Shown piece by piece: positions 8,957 to 19,111 of a DNA stretch of 64,000 nt. Origin of the DNA: Gammaproteobacteria bacterium RIFCSPHIGHO2_12_FULL_35_23 (GTDB lineage Bacteria > Pseudomonadota > Gammaproteobacteria > UBA12402); contig MGXT01000023.1 of assembly GCA_001801465.1 (NCBI GenBank), forward strand, positions 191,809-255,808. Reading direction: 5' to 3'. Made by a program: the position numbers and the translations under genes. Numbering within the stretch: the stretch's first letter is position 1; every line of letters starts with the position of its first letter. The notes below the pieces were generated by a model. It did no database searches, was not told the DNA's origin, and was given only the letters and a program-made list of their open reading frames with translations.

Positions 8957-9649
8957 TTAAAACGGTATTTTTAAAAGGTATTTCACCAAATCGCCTTTTG
9001 AATACGAACCCGTCTTTTCTTTGACATGATTCAGATAGGTCTCCACTGTACGGGGTGAAATACCCAGCTCCTTGGCAATCATTTTTTGAGTGTAACCTTT
9101 GGTCAACAAACGCATACATTCTAATTCCCGAGCACTAAACTCAATTGGACTGATGGCATTCAAGAAGTCAGCGCGATTTAGGCCTTGCAAACAAAAAGTT
9201 TTTGATACTGTTTCAAACTTATCTGGAATGATAATTTTATGCTTCAAGGCCTCCTCGATCAGAAGTCTCGCTTTTACCCGAAAATAATCCAAGAAGCGCT
9301 CAATCAAGTCAATATTAGAGAGATATTTGGACATGACATCAGCACGGCCAAGCTCCGTACCGATAAAGAAAAACTCACAGCCCTCTGCGCAGGGTTCAAC
9401 AAAGGTCATGCCATAATCGATATTAAATTGGCGTGCCTTTTCCAAAACCGGATTAGCGACGGTGATGCCTGCCCAAATCAAGCGCGCTTTAACAAAATCT
9501 GAAGGACGGCCTTCACAATAGCTGAGCTTATAAAGCTCCTGCTCATAGTAATACTGAATCCACTCAGGTTGATTGGTCAGGCGAATCTCCGAACCATCAT
9601 TAAAACTTTTGAAATAAACAAAACTGTTGATCCCAAAATAGTCTTTCAT
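8957..9649 (-). CDS. LuxR-family transcriptional regulator (possible LuxR solo)
   Basis: A 230-residue regulator. The C-terminal 65 residues form a GerE/LuxR helix-turn-helix: FSARELECMRLLTKGYTQKM, then AKELGISPRTVETYLNHVKE. The N-terminal part (SFVYFKSFNDGSEIRLTNQP, then PEWIQYYYEQELYK) recalls an autoinducer-binding domain, but no synthase gene is nearby. It is divergent from the F420-reductase-like gene with only 39 bases between, so it probably controls that gene. Base composition is less A+T-rich than the flanks, suggesting transfer with 9689-11026. Confidence 0.85.
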   Translation of the reverse strand: MKDYFGINSFVYFKSFNDGSEIRLTNQPEWIQYYYEQELYKLSYCEGRPSDFVKARLIWAGITVANPVLEKARQFNIDYGMTFVEPCAEGCEFFFIGTELGRADVMSKYLSNIDLIERFLDYFRVKARLLIEEALKHKIIIPDKFETVSKTFCLQGLNRADFLNAISPIEFSARELECMRLLTKGYTQKMIAKELGISPRTVETYLNHVKEKTGSYSKGDLVKYLLKIPF

Positions 9650-9653
9650 CAGC

Positions 9654-9663
9654 TATAATTATA
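9654..9663. promoter_or_regulatory. Symmetrical -10 element between divergent genes
   Basis: The palindrome TATAATTATA sits in the 39-base gap between the LuxR gene and the reductase. It provides a TATAAT on both strands. For the plus-strand gene it lies 30 bases before the start, with AAGG near 9676 as ribosome-binding site. For the minus-strand gene it is very close to the start at 9649, so that start or promoter assignment is uncertain. Confidence 0.4.
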
Positions 9664-9688
9664 ACACAGCACTATAAGGCGATACACT

Positions 9689-10336
9689 ATGACAATAAAA
9701 GAAAGAAAACAAATCAGCATATTAGGAGCGGGCAAAATCGGCTTAGCACTGGCCACACTTTGGGTTCGCGCGGGTCACTCCGTTTGTTTAGGTTCACGCA
9801 ATCCTGAAAAGCTCCAATCTGCATTAGATACCCTTGGCTTGAAGGTCAGTGTTAAAAGCATCAGAGAAGCCGCAGCCGAAAATGACATCATCGTATTGGC
9901 AGTTCCTTATTCGGCAGTTGAGGATCTGATCTCTGAAATTAGAAATGAAGTCAGTAATAAAATTATTATTGATGCAACCAATCCCTTTGGCTTATCCCCA
10001 GAAGGTCATGTGATCTCTACTCTAGGCCCAAAGATAACGGCGGGGACTTATATGGCTAATCTTTTGCCCAGAAGTATTGTGATCCGCGCATTTTCACATA
10101 TTTTAGATGAGTTACTCGTCAGCAGAGGAACAAAGCAGCCAGGATTATTTGCAATTGCAATAGCAGGCGATCATCCAGATGCAAAATCACTTGTAGCAAA
10201 GCTAGTCCGTGATACTGGATTTGTTCCTGTCGATATTGGAACACTTTCAGAATCAGCACCCCTTGACCCTGGCGGGATAATATTTCCACAAATATTGACC
10301 GTAGCCGATATGCGACTCACTCTGAAACAACGATAG
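9689..10336 (+). CDS. NADP/F420-dependent oxidoreductase-like protein (Rossmann fold)
   Basis: A 215-residue protein opening with ISILGAGKIGLALATLWVRA; the GxGxxG motif is at 13-18, followed by GHSVCLGSRNPEKL, the N-terminal half of the F420_oxidored / NADP-binding family. Such enzymes bind NADPH and reduce small substrates or cofactors; the substrate here is unknown. It precedes the frameshifted SDR by 11 bases and is divergent from the LuxR regulator. The three genes form a small cassette with less A+T-rich composition. Confidence 0.75.
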   Translation: MTIKERKQISILGAGKIGLALATLWVRAGHSVCLGSRNPEKLQSALDTLGLKVSVKSIREAAAENDIIVLAVPYSAVEDLISEIRNEVSNKIIIDATNPFGLSPEGHVISTLGPKITAGTYMANLLPRSIVIRAFSHILDELLVSRGTKQPGLFAIAIAGDHPDAKSLVAKLVRDTGFVPVDIGTLSESAPLDPGGIIFPQILTVADMRLTLKQR

Positions 10337-10347
10337 GGAAAATCAAA

Positions 10348-11026
10348 ATGTCAAAAATACTCATCGTTGGCGGCTCATCTGGAATTGGCCTTGCCACTGC
10401 TCAATTATTTGCTGAACGAAAACACAAGGTCACCATCGCCAGCCGCAATGCAGCAGGTTTAGATCACCCAGGCTTCTGCAAGGTTAATCTGGATTTTACG
10501 GATAAAGCAGCAATCAAGACCTTCTTTGAAGTCTATTCTGACTTTGATTATGTCATTGTAACCGCAACCACACCGCTCGCCATGGGCTCATTTTTATCTA
10601 TCAATCTAACAGACGCCAAAAAAAGCTTTGATCGATTTTGGGGGATGGTCAATGTCGCACGCTATGCCGCAGAACACCCCAAAAACCTGAAAGCCATCAC
10701 ACTGATTTCCGGCGCAGCGGCTGATAAACGCGGCGCATTCGTCACCTATTTGGCAACAGGTAGCACCCCCCGCCTTGAATGTATTGGTTGAAAGTCTGAG
10801 CCTTGAATTAGCACCTTTGCGCATCAATGCTGTTTCACCTGGATTGACTCAGACTCTACTCTACGGCAACACACCAGTTGAAACCCTGCAGGAATGGGCA
10901 AATGACACGCCTTTGAAACGCCTGGCATCTGCAGAAGAAGTAGCCGAAGTCATTCACTTTGTGACTTTGCATCCACAAATGACAGGGGCCATTATTCCAG
11001 TGGACGCAGGAGCCCGCTTGGTGTAG
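10348..11026 (+). pseudogene. Short-chain dehydrogenase/reductase, single-base frameshift
   Basis: The first frame (10348-10791) gives MSKILIVGGSSGIGLATAQL with the SDR glycine motif at residues 8-14. The second frame (to 11026) continues NVLVESLSLELAPLRINAVS and ends DAGARLV, the usual SDR C-terminus. They join if one C is removed from the six-C run at 10766-10771, giving TGSTPALNVLVESL. The intact product would be about 225 residues. The shift lies before the NAVSPG segment, so the first frame alone is unlikely to be active. Sequencing error or slippage cannot be excluded. Confidence 0.8.
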
Positions 11027-11121
11027 AAAGGCACTACACTTTCCCTCTATGAGACTGTTGAAATCTGAGGTCCCTCAACGCCAAAATATCCGTATTTTGT
11101 TAAAATACACTTTTAACAAAT

Positions 11122-11422
11122 TCAGGAATTTTTACCGATGCACCAAGTCGAAATGATCAGCCTAGATGACTCAGTTTCTTGTTTTAATTGAGTCAGAGTC
11201 CAACCACCGTCTTTTCTTTTATCTCGATCTCCATCTATCAATAAAACAGTACATTTAACTTTATTTTTTTGTTTGATAGATCGCTGTCTATATTGAAGAG
11301 CTCGTTTAAACATTATTTAATAACCACCACTTAAAATCTGATAATCTAAATGTACTGATAAATGCTTGCTCACCTTCTTCTTCAACTGCTATATAAATTC
11401 TAACTCGAACTTTTCTAATCAT
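11122..11422 (-). pseudogene. Broken partner gene of the AAA-ATPase (Toprim/RloB-like?)
   Basis: An ATG at 11422, 3 bases after the ATPase stop, opens a 38-codon frame (MIRKVRVRIYIAVEEEGEQA). It stops at 11306. A second frame from 11313 continues TVLLIDGDRDKRKDGGWTLT to 11122. Together they look like one small gene with a frameshift. The EEGE and DGDRD acidic motifs recall Toprim-like partners of AAA ATPases in OLD/RloAB-type defence pairs, but that is tentative. It appears truncated at its 3' end. Confidence 0.45.
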
Positions 11423-11424
11423 TT

Positions 11425-12607
11425 TTATCCTATATGAGGGACAGCACCCAATTCGCCTGTAAGATATTTTTTCATTAAACTTGGCTCACGGCGTAATCTT
11501 TTAATATCACGTGCACTAAAAATGCTTGTAGGTTGGCCACTTGGTTTTTCTACAAAGAACACCTGCTCTTCTTCTAACTCATCCAATATGGCTGGATTAT
11601 GTGCGGTAAAAAATAATTGTGCATTATATGGATTTCGCTTTAAATTACTAAACCAACAAAATAATTCTGATAGCAATAGAGGATGAAAGTCTGTATCAAG
11701 TTCATCTATAACAGTTACACTACTTGATTCTAATGCATAATGTAAGCGAGGGAAAATTTCAATAAAACGTTGTGTACCCGCAGATTCTTCTCCTAATAAA
11801 ATAAAACCGTCTAAACCCACATGTTTAAATTTAGCATATAATCCTTGGTCACCTTTTTCTACCGACATAGATTCAAGACCTACATCAAACCGTCTTAATT
11901 CATGGTTTAAACGCTCAAGGCAAGCCTTGTCATTTGCATAGGCTGACAACCACTGTGTAGAATTTTGCTGAACTCTACCAAAACCTATACTGTTTGTTTG
12001 TAGTGTACCTATTAGTTGGCTTAAATAAATAGACTGTAGATGATTGAGTTTTGCTAATGTATTAATAACGCTCGCATCATCGTGAATATTTTCTTTTCTT
12101 GGGTCATCAATAGCAAAAATACCAAATTCTTGTCCAAAATAAAATTTTTGTTCCTGACGTTTAAAAAGACGTTTCAACCTTCCTTTAGGAACATAAAATA
12201 ATGCCTCATATAATACTTTTTTATTAAACAAATTATTAGCTTGATGGGAAATATGTAATTCATATCGCAATCTTGAGGGTGACATTTCCTTATTTAATTG
12301 GCCATTCAATTAAAATCTTCGTAGGCTTTCCCCACTAATCTTTCTACCTATAGGGCTGGAAAAAACGTTAATCTCATCGCGCCAATTAAAGCTATGAAAC
12401 ACAAACATCATTAGAGAGGCACGCAAAATTGTGAATTTACCTGAAGCATTTGGACCAAAAAACCCACAAAGGTAGGAAGCCGGATAAACTCATCTGAATA
12501 AGAACTTTTAAAACAGGGGCTTTCAGGCACATTGTTAGGAACTTCAAAAAGAAGTTCTTGTGTATCTGCTATTGAGAAAAAATTTCAATAAAAATTTTGT
12601 GGGGCAC
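11425..12607 (-). pseudogene. AAA-family ATPase (RloA/Abi-like), multiply disrupted
   Basis: The C-terminal 294 codons (11425-12309) carry Walker B VTVIDELDTDFHP and the H-loop LFFTAHNPAILDELEEEQ. Upstream, separated by an in-frame TAA at 12312-12310, lies the P-loop GFFGPNASGKFT. It is frameshifted at the T-run 12457-12462 from EFIRLPTFVG, and again near 12585 from an N-terminus KIFIE..NFFSIADTQELLFE. The residue after the P-loop lysine is Phe instead of Ser/Thr. With two frameshifts, one stop and a damaged P-loop this is a dead copy of an OLD/RloA-type ATPase, a family often found in phage-defence pairs. Confidence 0.8.
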
Positions 12608-12755
12608 AAATAATAACCATTTATTTAAATGTTGAAATTGCTTGTTACTATAAGCTAATCCATGCATTCAATAAATGTTTTGAATAAAAAATGCAAATTA
12701 TTAATTTAATGTTGATTATTTTCTATCTTGATAAACAATAACACTTTTATTTATC

Positions 12756-14024
12756 TCATCCTTCCCTTTTGTCTTTTGAGAAATTTTTAAATTCTACCCA
12801 TTTTAATGAAGCAAAAGTTCCCAAACTAATAATCAGCAGCCACCAAATTATGTTACCAAAACTTCCTGTGGATCGATAAAAATAATTTTCTATTACCGGC
12901 GTTAAGCCCCCAATTAAAGACATTCCCAAACAAAAACTCAATGAAGCTCCTCGATAACGATATTGTTCGCTAAATAAATTTTTTAAGTAAGCATTCGAAG
13001 GACCTAATAAAATTTCATTGAATACAATGAGCAATAACTCTGCTACAATAATTAACGATAAAACACCTGAGTCTATTAATCGCAATAAAGAATAAGAAAA
13101 TACAGCTAAAAACAAAACCCCCACTTGCATAACTTTAGTAGGTAAAAACTTATCAGCTAAATGACCTGCCGTAATAATTATCCCTATAGCAACAATTACT
13201 AATAGACACTGTAATAACATCAACTCATGACTTGTTAAATAGCCTTGCGTCATAAGAACTGGATTAATGAAAATTAATACTGTTGTAAAAGGTAAAGTAG
13301 AAAATCCGCCGACAAAAATACCTGCCACGAGCTCACGAGGGTATAACTTAAACAAATTAACTAATCCATGCGCTTTTAATTGCGCCGGTCTAAAATTAGG
13401 AGATTCTAGTAAATTTTTGCGATACAACATAGTCCACAAGCCTAAAAGACCACCCAGTATAAATGCTACCCGCCAACTCCACGCTGGCATTAAAGGTAAT
13501 GTTAAAATCACACCAATAAATGTTGCTAAGAGAGCACCCAATAGAGTCGTAGCTGTTAAAAAACTACCTAGTAAAGCTTCTCGGTTACCTTGGGCATGCT
13601 CTACTACATAAATACCAGCCCCATTGTATTCTCCACCAAAACAAAGTAACTGTATTGATTTTGCAATTAATATTAATATTGCCGACCAAAAACCTAAATA
13701 ATGATAAGAAGGTATGACGCCTATTGCTAAAGTTGCCATAGCAATACCATAAATAGAACTTACCAAAGCTTTACGACGGCCAACTAGATCACCAATATAA
13801 CCAAACAATAAACCTCCAATTGGCCTCGCGATCATTGCAATCATTAAAATATAATAGCCTTTCACTAAAGAAGCATAAGCGGTATTTGCTGCAAAAAATA
13901 TCGGGGCAATAATAGGCAAAAAGAGGGCAAATAAAGCATAATCATAATACTCAACCATAGTACCCATTGCTGCACCAAGAAAAGAAGTTTTTGATATTGA
14001 ATAAGATCTATTAATTTTTGACAA
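12756..14024 (-). CDS. MFS transporter, metabolite:H+ symporter type
   Basis: A 422-residue, 12-TM transporter. The N-terminal FLGAAMGTMVEYYDYALFAL and the loop FGYIGDLVGRRKALV match the MHS (ProP/KgtP-like) branch of the major facilitator superfamily. A LLGSFLTATTLLGALLATFI helix follows. Substrate cannot be told; organic acids or osmolytes are usual. It stands alone, with a 315-base gap upstream containing a long palindrome (14211-14245). Confidence 0.85.
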   Translation of the reverse strand: MSKINRSYSISKTSFLGAAMGTMVEYYDYALFALFLPIIAPIFFAANTAYASLVKGYYILMIAMIARPIGGLLFGYIGDLVGRRKALVSSIYGIAMATLAIGVIPSYHYLGFWSAILILIAKSIQLLCFGGEYNGAGIYVVEHAQGNREALLGSFLTATTLLGALLATFIGVILTLPLMPAWSWRVAFILGGLLGLWTMLYRKNLLESPNFRPAQLKAHGLVNLFKLYPRELVAGIFVGGFSTLPFTTVLIFINPVLMTQGYLTSHELMLLQCLLVIVAIGIIITAGHLADKFLPTKVMQVGVLFLAVFSYSLLRLIDSGVLSLIIVAELLLIVFNEILLGPSNAYLKNLFSEQYRYRGASLSFCLGMSLIGGLTPVIENYFYRSTGSFGNIIWWLLIISLGTFASLKWVEFKNFSKDKREG

Positions 14025-14339
14025 TTCTATTTTCCATTTTTTAAATAAACATTTGCTTAATGATAATTATTATTAAAATATTTCCTCACAACAATTAAGA
14101 CTAAGTAATTTAAATAATCCAACTTGTTTTATGTCTTTTTATTTCCTGCTTGTATTTTTTCCAAATCCCTTAACCATGCTTTTGAAAAAACTTACACTTT
14201 CAGTTTATATCATGCAAATTAACAGTTAAACTGCTAATTTGCATGAATTTTGATGCTAACAATAATATCTCTAATATTCAATAAGTTAAAAGTTTTATCG
14301 CTTTCTCAAGAGTCAATTGAATTAAACTGTTGAAATTTT
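14025..14339. other. 315-base gap upstream of the MFS gene
   Basis: No gene is visible. It holds the near-perfect 35-base palindrome at 14211-14245, described separately, and presumably the MFS promoter. The rest is simple A+T-rich sequence. Confidence 0.5.
14211..14245. repeat. 35-base near-perfect palindrome
   Basis: CATGCAAATTA at 14211-14221 is mirrored by TAATTTGCATG at 14235-14245. The inner CAGTT/AACTG part also pairs. Only one pair (14222 with 14234) and the centre base fail to match. It lies between the 3' end of the yihY-like gene and the MFS start, with no T-run on either side, so an operator or a read-through-blocking hairpin are both possible. Confidence 0.6.
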
Positions 14340-15563
14340 TTACTTACTTGCAAAAAAATCTTGGTATAACTCGTTTAGAGGGATTGCCAACTGTTTAGAG
14401 ATATCAGCATGAACTTTTTTAATTAATAGTTCAAGTTTACTATTCTTAACTGTTGCGGTTTGTAAATCCGTAAAGCGCCAAGGAAGCATATAGTATAAAT
14501 CTGCTAAAGTTAATCCAGATAAATCTCGTGCTAAAACATAATCACCTGTTTGCGTCAAATTGATTAATTTATTTTTTTCTAAAACCTTTAATTGTTGTTG
14601 TGAATTTATTTCATAATGCCCTGGATTCATTTTATATAACTGGGTAATAGAAAGTGATTGACCTTGCTGCTGTGCATACCACAAACTTCCTAACCATAAA
14701 AAAGCATGCATAAAGCCGTCAATTTTACCTCCAGCTCGAACAAAATAACCTACCGCTAAAATATTAGAAATTAAAGCGCCAAATAAAATAATAACCCAAG
14801 ATAAATAAATCCAAATAAGAAACATTGGTACTGCAGCAAAAGCGCCATACACAAATTCATACATATTGAAACCGCTAACATAAACAATAAAAGCACGTTT
14901 TGCTAATTCAAATAAAACCGTTGCTACTAAAGCACCGATAAATCCTGCACGCCAAGAAACTCGGCAATTGGGAATCACTACATATAACAAGGTTAAACCA
15001 ATAATACCCATTGCTATAGGTAAAATATTTATCAAAATATGATCAATGCCAATGCTTTTTTCTACAGCCCCATGAATAATAGGTAAAGAAATAACATAAG
15101 TTGTAGCAGTAATGCTTAGAGCTGCAAAAACTGGTGCTAAACTTAAAATAGCCCAATATCTTAACCAAGCCGAAACACCATGCCGTCGTTCTCGCACTTT
15201 CCAAATATCATTTAAAGCTCTTTCTATGGTAAACATCATTAAAATAGCGGTAATAACTAAAAAAACTGCACCCATAATTGACAACTTTGTTGCTTGGGCT
15301 GCAAAACTATTAAAGTATTGTTTTATGACATTACCCGATGCTGGCACAAAATTTGAAAAAATAAGATCCTGCAATTGATCTTTAAAACTATGGAAAATCG
15401 GGAAAACAGAAAGAATGCCTAAGCCTATAGCCATTAATGGCACTACAGAAAGCAAAGTAGTATATGTTAAAGCCGAAGCCGAATAGGTAAAACGATCTTC
15501 AATAAAGCGATCTACCAACAATTTGATAAAATAAACGACTTTCTTAAATTCTTTGTTCCACAT
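14340..15563 (-). CDS. YihY/BrkB (UPF0761) family membrane protein
   Basis: A 407-residue protein with about six membrane helices in residues 30-275. The family motifs are SASALTYTTLLSVVPLMAIG, FTIERALNDIWKVRERR and FGALISNILAVGYF. A soluble C-terminal domain follows from about 290, a length seen in gammaproteobacterial YihY. The family was once called ribonuclease BN, but that assignment proved wrong and its function is unknown. It is monocistronic on the minus strand. Confidence 0.85.
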   Translation of the reverse strand: MWNKEFKKVVYFIKLLVDRFIEDRFTYSASALTYTTLLSVVPLMAIGLGILSVFPIFHSFKDQLQDLIFSNFVPASGNVIKQYFNSFAAQATKLSIMGAVFLVITAILMMFTIERALNDIWKVRERRHGVSAWLRYWAILSLAPVFAALSITATTYVISLPIIHGAVEKSIGIDHILINILPIAMGIIGLTLLYVVIPNCRVSWRAGFIGALVATVLFELAKRAFIVYVSGFNMYEFVYGAFAAVPMFLIWIYLSWVIILFGALISNILAVGYFVRAGGKIDGFMHAFLWLGSLWYAQQQGQSLSITQLYKMNPGHYEINSQQQLKVLEKNKLINLTQTGDYVLARDLSGLTLADLYYMLPWRFTDLQTATVKNSKLELLIKKVHADISKQLAIPLNELYQDFFASK

Positions 15564-15673
15564 AAATCTAATAGTACAAAATTCTTTCTTTTTAAAATCT
15601 ATTGCTTCAAGTATACGTTGATTTTAGAATTTAAGTCAAAAGAGAGTAGTTTTTTAACTCATTAGGAAGTAAC

Positions 15674-16628
<955 letters not shown>

Positions 16629-16774
16629 AAGTAGAATAAACTCTTCACTACAAGACTAAGGAATGACCATTTAGTCTAAATAAATTTTAATTAAGAATCT
16701 CATTTAAATTCTGGAAATCTTAATAGGCTTTTGACATACTTCTACCGTTCAAACATTTCATAAAGAGTCTAGTA

Positions 16775-18169
16775 ATGGAAAACTTACGCATTGGCATTAT
16801 CGGCAATATTGGAGTAGGAAAATCCACATTCGTAGAAGCCTTGCAAAGACCTGAATTAAGCAAAATATTATTATCTTGTTTTCCAACACTAGAAGGCAGC
16901 GAGGTCCATACTTTTCATGAAGAATTTGACCCTATAGTATTAGAAGCATTTTATAAAGATCCTACAACTACTGCTTTTATGGCACAGATTGAATTTTTAA
17001 ATGGTCGCTTACGCCGTCAAGAAAAAATTTCTCAAGCACGAGGCATTGTATTAGAAGACCGAACTATTTTTGAAGATTACCATGTTTTCGGAAAGGCCCA
17101 AAAAATCTTAGGTCATATGAATGAAGAAGAGTTTCGGGCTTATCAACGCAGCTATAATTTACTAACTGATCGAATCGATCAACCTGACTTAGTCGTTTAT
17201 TTACGAGCTGAAACTGACATATTGCTAGAGCGAATAAACAAGCGGGCTCGTGATAGTGAAAAATCAATTTCTAGAAATTATATAGATTTATTAAATAAGC
17301 TTTATGAAGATTTTATTCGCAAGCACATACGCTGCCCAGTGATGGTAATTGAATCTAACCATGAACAACGGCTGATGGAAAATATGGAAACTGCTACCCA
17401 TCGCATAGCAGATAAAATTAAAGAATTAAATCTGCGCATTGCAACACCTGGTATACAAGAATGGGTAAAACTACCAGAAACTGAAGCCGCTATCCGAGCT
17501 GTAGAAGCAGAGCGACAACTAGAGGACTTTCTTAAAAAAAATTGCTGCTTAATTACAGTTGCTGGTAATGTAGGCTTAGGCAAATCTACTCTGACCACTC
17601 TAATGCATCGCAGTTTACGCATAGGTGCGCTCTATGAAAAACCTGAAAACAATCCTTTATTAGAAAAATTCTTACAAAACAAGAAAAAATATTGTTATGA
17701 ATTACAGCGTCATTTTTTACGCATCCGTACCGAGCAGCGTCTAAAAGGAAAACAAGAACAAGGAAGTTATGTCAAAGACCGCAGTTTAGCTGAAGACATT
17801 TTAATTTTTTGTCAGTTGTTCCATCATGATGGTATTTTAACTGCTGATGAACTAGATCTTTTAAGCACTGAGTTTCATCAAGTTAATCGCAATCTTCCTT
17901 CTTCAGACTTATTAATTGTTTTACAAGGTAGTACCGATCAAGCTTGGCAACGTATTCAGCAACGGGCAAGACATATGGAAATGAATGGTGGTTGGAGCTA
18001 TCGTGAAATTAATTTTCTTAACCAACTTTATAAAAATTACCCTGAAGATGTGTGTCGCTGTGGTTATCATCAAAAACCTGTTTTGAAAATTAATACCATA
18101 CAAATTGATTTGACCAATCGTGTTCATATGGGCTATATTTTTGAACAGGTTTATGAGGCCCTGCAATAA
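16775..18169 (+). CDS. Tandem-fused deoxynucleoside kinase (two dNK domains)
   Basis: A 464-residue protein containing two complete deoxynucleoside-kinase-like domains. Domain 1 (about 5-215) has Walker A GNIGVGKST at 10-18, the acceptor motif EDRTIFED and the LID-region ERINKRARDSE. Domain 2 (about 258-464) has GNVGLGKST at 264-272, KDRSLAED and RIQQRARHMEM. Single-domain relatives phosphorylate dA/dG/dC/T for nucleotide salvage and act as dimers, so the fusion may be an obligate pseudo-dimer with two specificities. The two halves are clearly diverged. It stands alone on the plus strand. Confidence 0.85.
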   Translation: MENLRIGIIGNIGVGKSTFVEALQRPELSKILLSCFPTLEGSEVHTFHEEFDPIVLEAFYKDPTTTAFMAQIEFLNGRLRRQEKISQARGIVLEDRTIFEDYHVFGKAQKILGHMNEEEFRAYQRSYNLLTDRIDQPDLVVYLRAETDILLERINKRARDSEKSISRNYIDLLNKLYEDFIRKHIRCPVMVIESNHEQRLMENMETATHRIADKIKELNLRIATPGIQEWVKLPETEAAIRAVEAERQLEDFLKKNCCLITVAGNVGLGKSTLTTLMHRSLRIGALYEKPENNPLLEKFLQNKKKYCYELQRHFLRIRTEQRLKGKQEQGSYVKDRSLAEDILIFCQLFHHDGILTADELDLLSTEFHQVNRNLPSSDLLIVLQGSTDQAWQRIQQRARHMEMNGGWSYREINFLNQLYKNYPEDVCRCGYHQKPVLKINTIQIDLTNRVHMGYIFEQVYEALQ

Positions 18170-18258
18170 TATTTTTTGTAATCCGTATAATTACGAAAGA
18201 AAAGGCTAATTCTTTTTTATAAACTATGTTCATTATTAAAATAATAAGAGGTAATCTC

Positions 18259-18600
18259 ATGTTAAGATTTAGAGCAGCAGAAAGAAGTAGAGAAGTTAGA
18301 ATTGCTGGCTCCAGAGAATGGTGGACACACCATTAAAGCTTCTTGAGACCTTACTCACTCTTTCACGAAACACCTACTCAAAAAAAATTAATCCTATACT
18401 ACCAAGAACTTGTTGAAGCTATTAGACCTAAACAAAAAGCTCTAAAGCTAGCAGGATTAATTGCTAAGACCACAGTAAGTTCTGGCAGCAGAGATGATAG
18501 AGCGGTGATGGAAGCGTAGAAGATATAGTAGATGGAGAAGTACCTGTCATTAGATCTCGAGGACTTAATGATCATTGTAGAGCTCTATTCGGCTGGTTAT
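18259..18600 (+). pseudogene. Decayed small gene of unknown function
   Basis: An ATG at 18259 with AAGAGG 8-9 bases upstream opens a 25-codon frame (MLRFRAAERSREVRIAG). It ends in TAA at 18334-18336 but continues open in the same frame (SFLRPYSLFHETPTQKKLIL) to TAG near 18518, then in another frame (DGEVPVIRSRGLNDH) to about 18600. One stop plus one frameshift suggests a decayed gene of about 110 codons. I do not recognise the family. Confidence 0.4.
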
Positions 18601-18654
18601 AGTTAGAAAAATAAAACAAGAATAAGATTATAATCAGTCGATTATAATTAAAAA

Positions 18655-19110
18655 TTATAATGACTTTTCATTATCTACATCAACTATTTGTACATCAAAA
18701 AGTACTGTGTGGCCTGCGAGTGGATGATTAAAGTCAACTATAATTAAACCCTCTGTAACACTTCGAATGATACCTGGAATTTCCTCTTCACTAGCAGGGT
18801 GGGTGAAAGCCACTATACTTCCCACCTCTAATTCAGAAATATTCCCAAATCTTGAAGTCGGTACAGTATAGATGTTTTCTTCTATCGGCAACCCATAAGC
18901 ATCTTCAGGTTTTAAGCAAATTCTTTTTTTATCATGAACAGTAAGCCCCATCAATTGTTGTTCAAACGCTTGACTAATATGACCCGCTCCCATTTGTAAA
19001 ATAGCGGGTTGACCAGCGTCCAGTGTACTATCAGCAATTGAACCGTCTTCTAAACGTAAGGTATAGTGCATCATCACTAAACTATTAGGTTCAATTATTT
19101 TATCACTCAC
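18655..19110 (-). CDS. fkpB: FKBP-type peptidyl-prolyl isomerase, SlpA/FkpB
   Basis: About 151 residues, close to E. coli FkpB (149). It contains VMMHYTLRLEDGSIADST, the flap-inserted domain and the C-terminal VDFNHPLAGHTVLFDVQIV that marks FkpB/SlpD-type enzymes. I place the start at GTG 19110, one base after the lspA stop and preceded by GGAG. A longer reading from 19143 would overlap lspA by 32 bases. It is the last gene of the ileS-lspA-fkpB block; ispH, its usual neighbour, is absent from this spot. Confidence 0.9.
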   Translation of the reverse strand: MSDKIIEPNSLVMMHYTLRLEDGSIADSTLDAGQPAILQMGAGHISQAFEQQLMGLTVHDKKRICLKPEDAYGLPIEENIYTVPTSRFGNISELEVGSIVAFTHPASEEEIPGIIRSVTEGLIIVDFNHPLAGHTVLFDVQIVDVDNEKSL

Positions 19111-19111
19111 C

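Noticed and set aside
11041..11120. Possible IS end near GAGACTGTTGAAATCTGAGG
   Set aside because: Only weak likeness to the IS5-type end at 61649 and no partner inverted repeat or transposase remnant was found.
13267..13611. 114-codon plus-strand frame opposite the MFS gene
   Set aside because: Antisense shadow of a clear 12-helix transporter; low-complexity composition and no ribosome-binding site.
16650..16675. AGACTAA / TTAGTCT hairpin after wrbA as a terminator
   Set aside because: Seven-base arms with an 11-base loop and no clear T-run; too weak to call.
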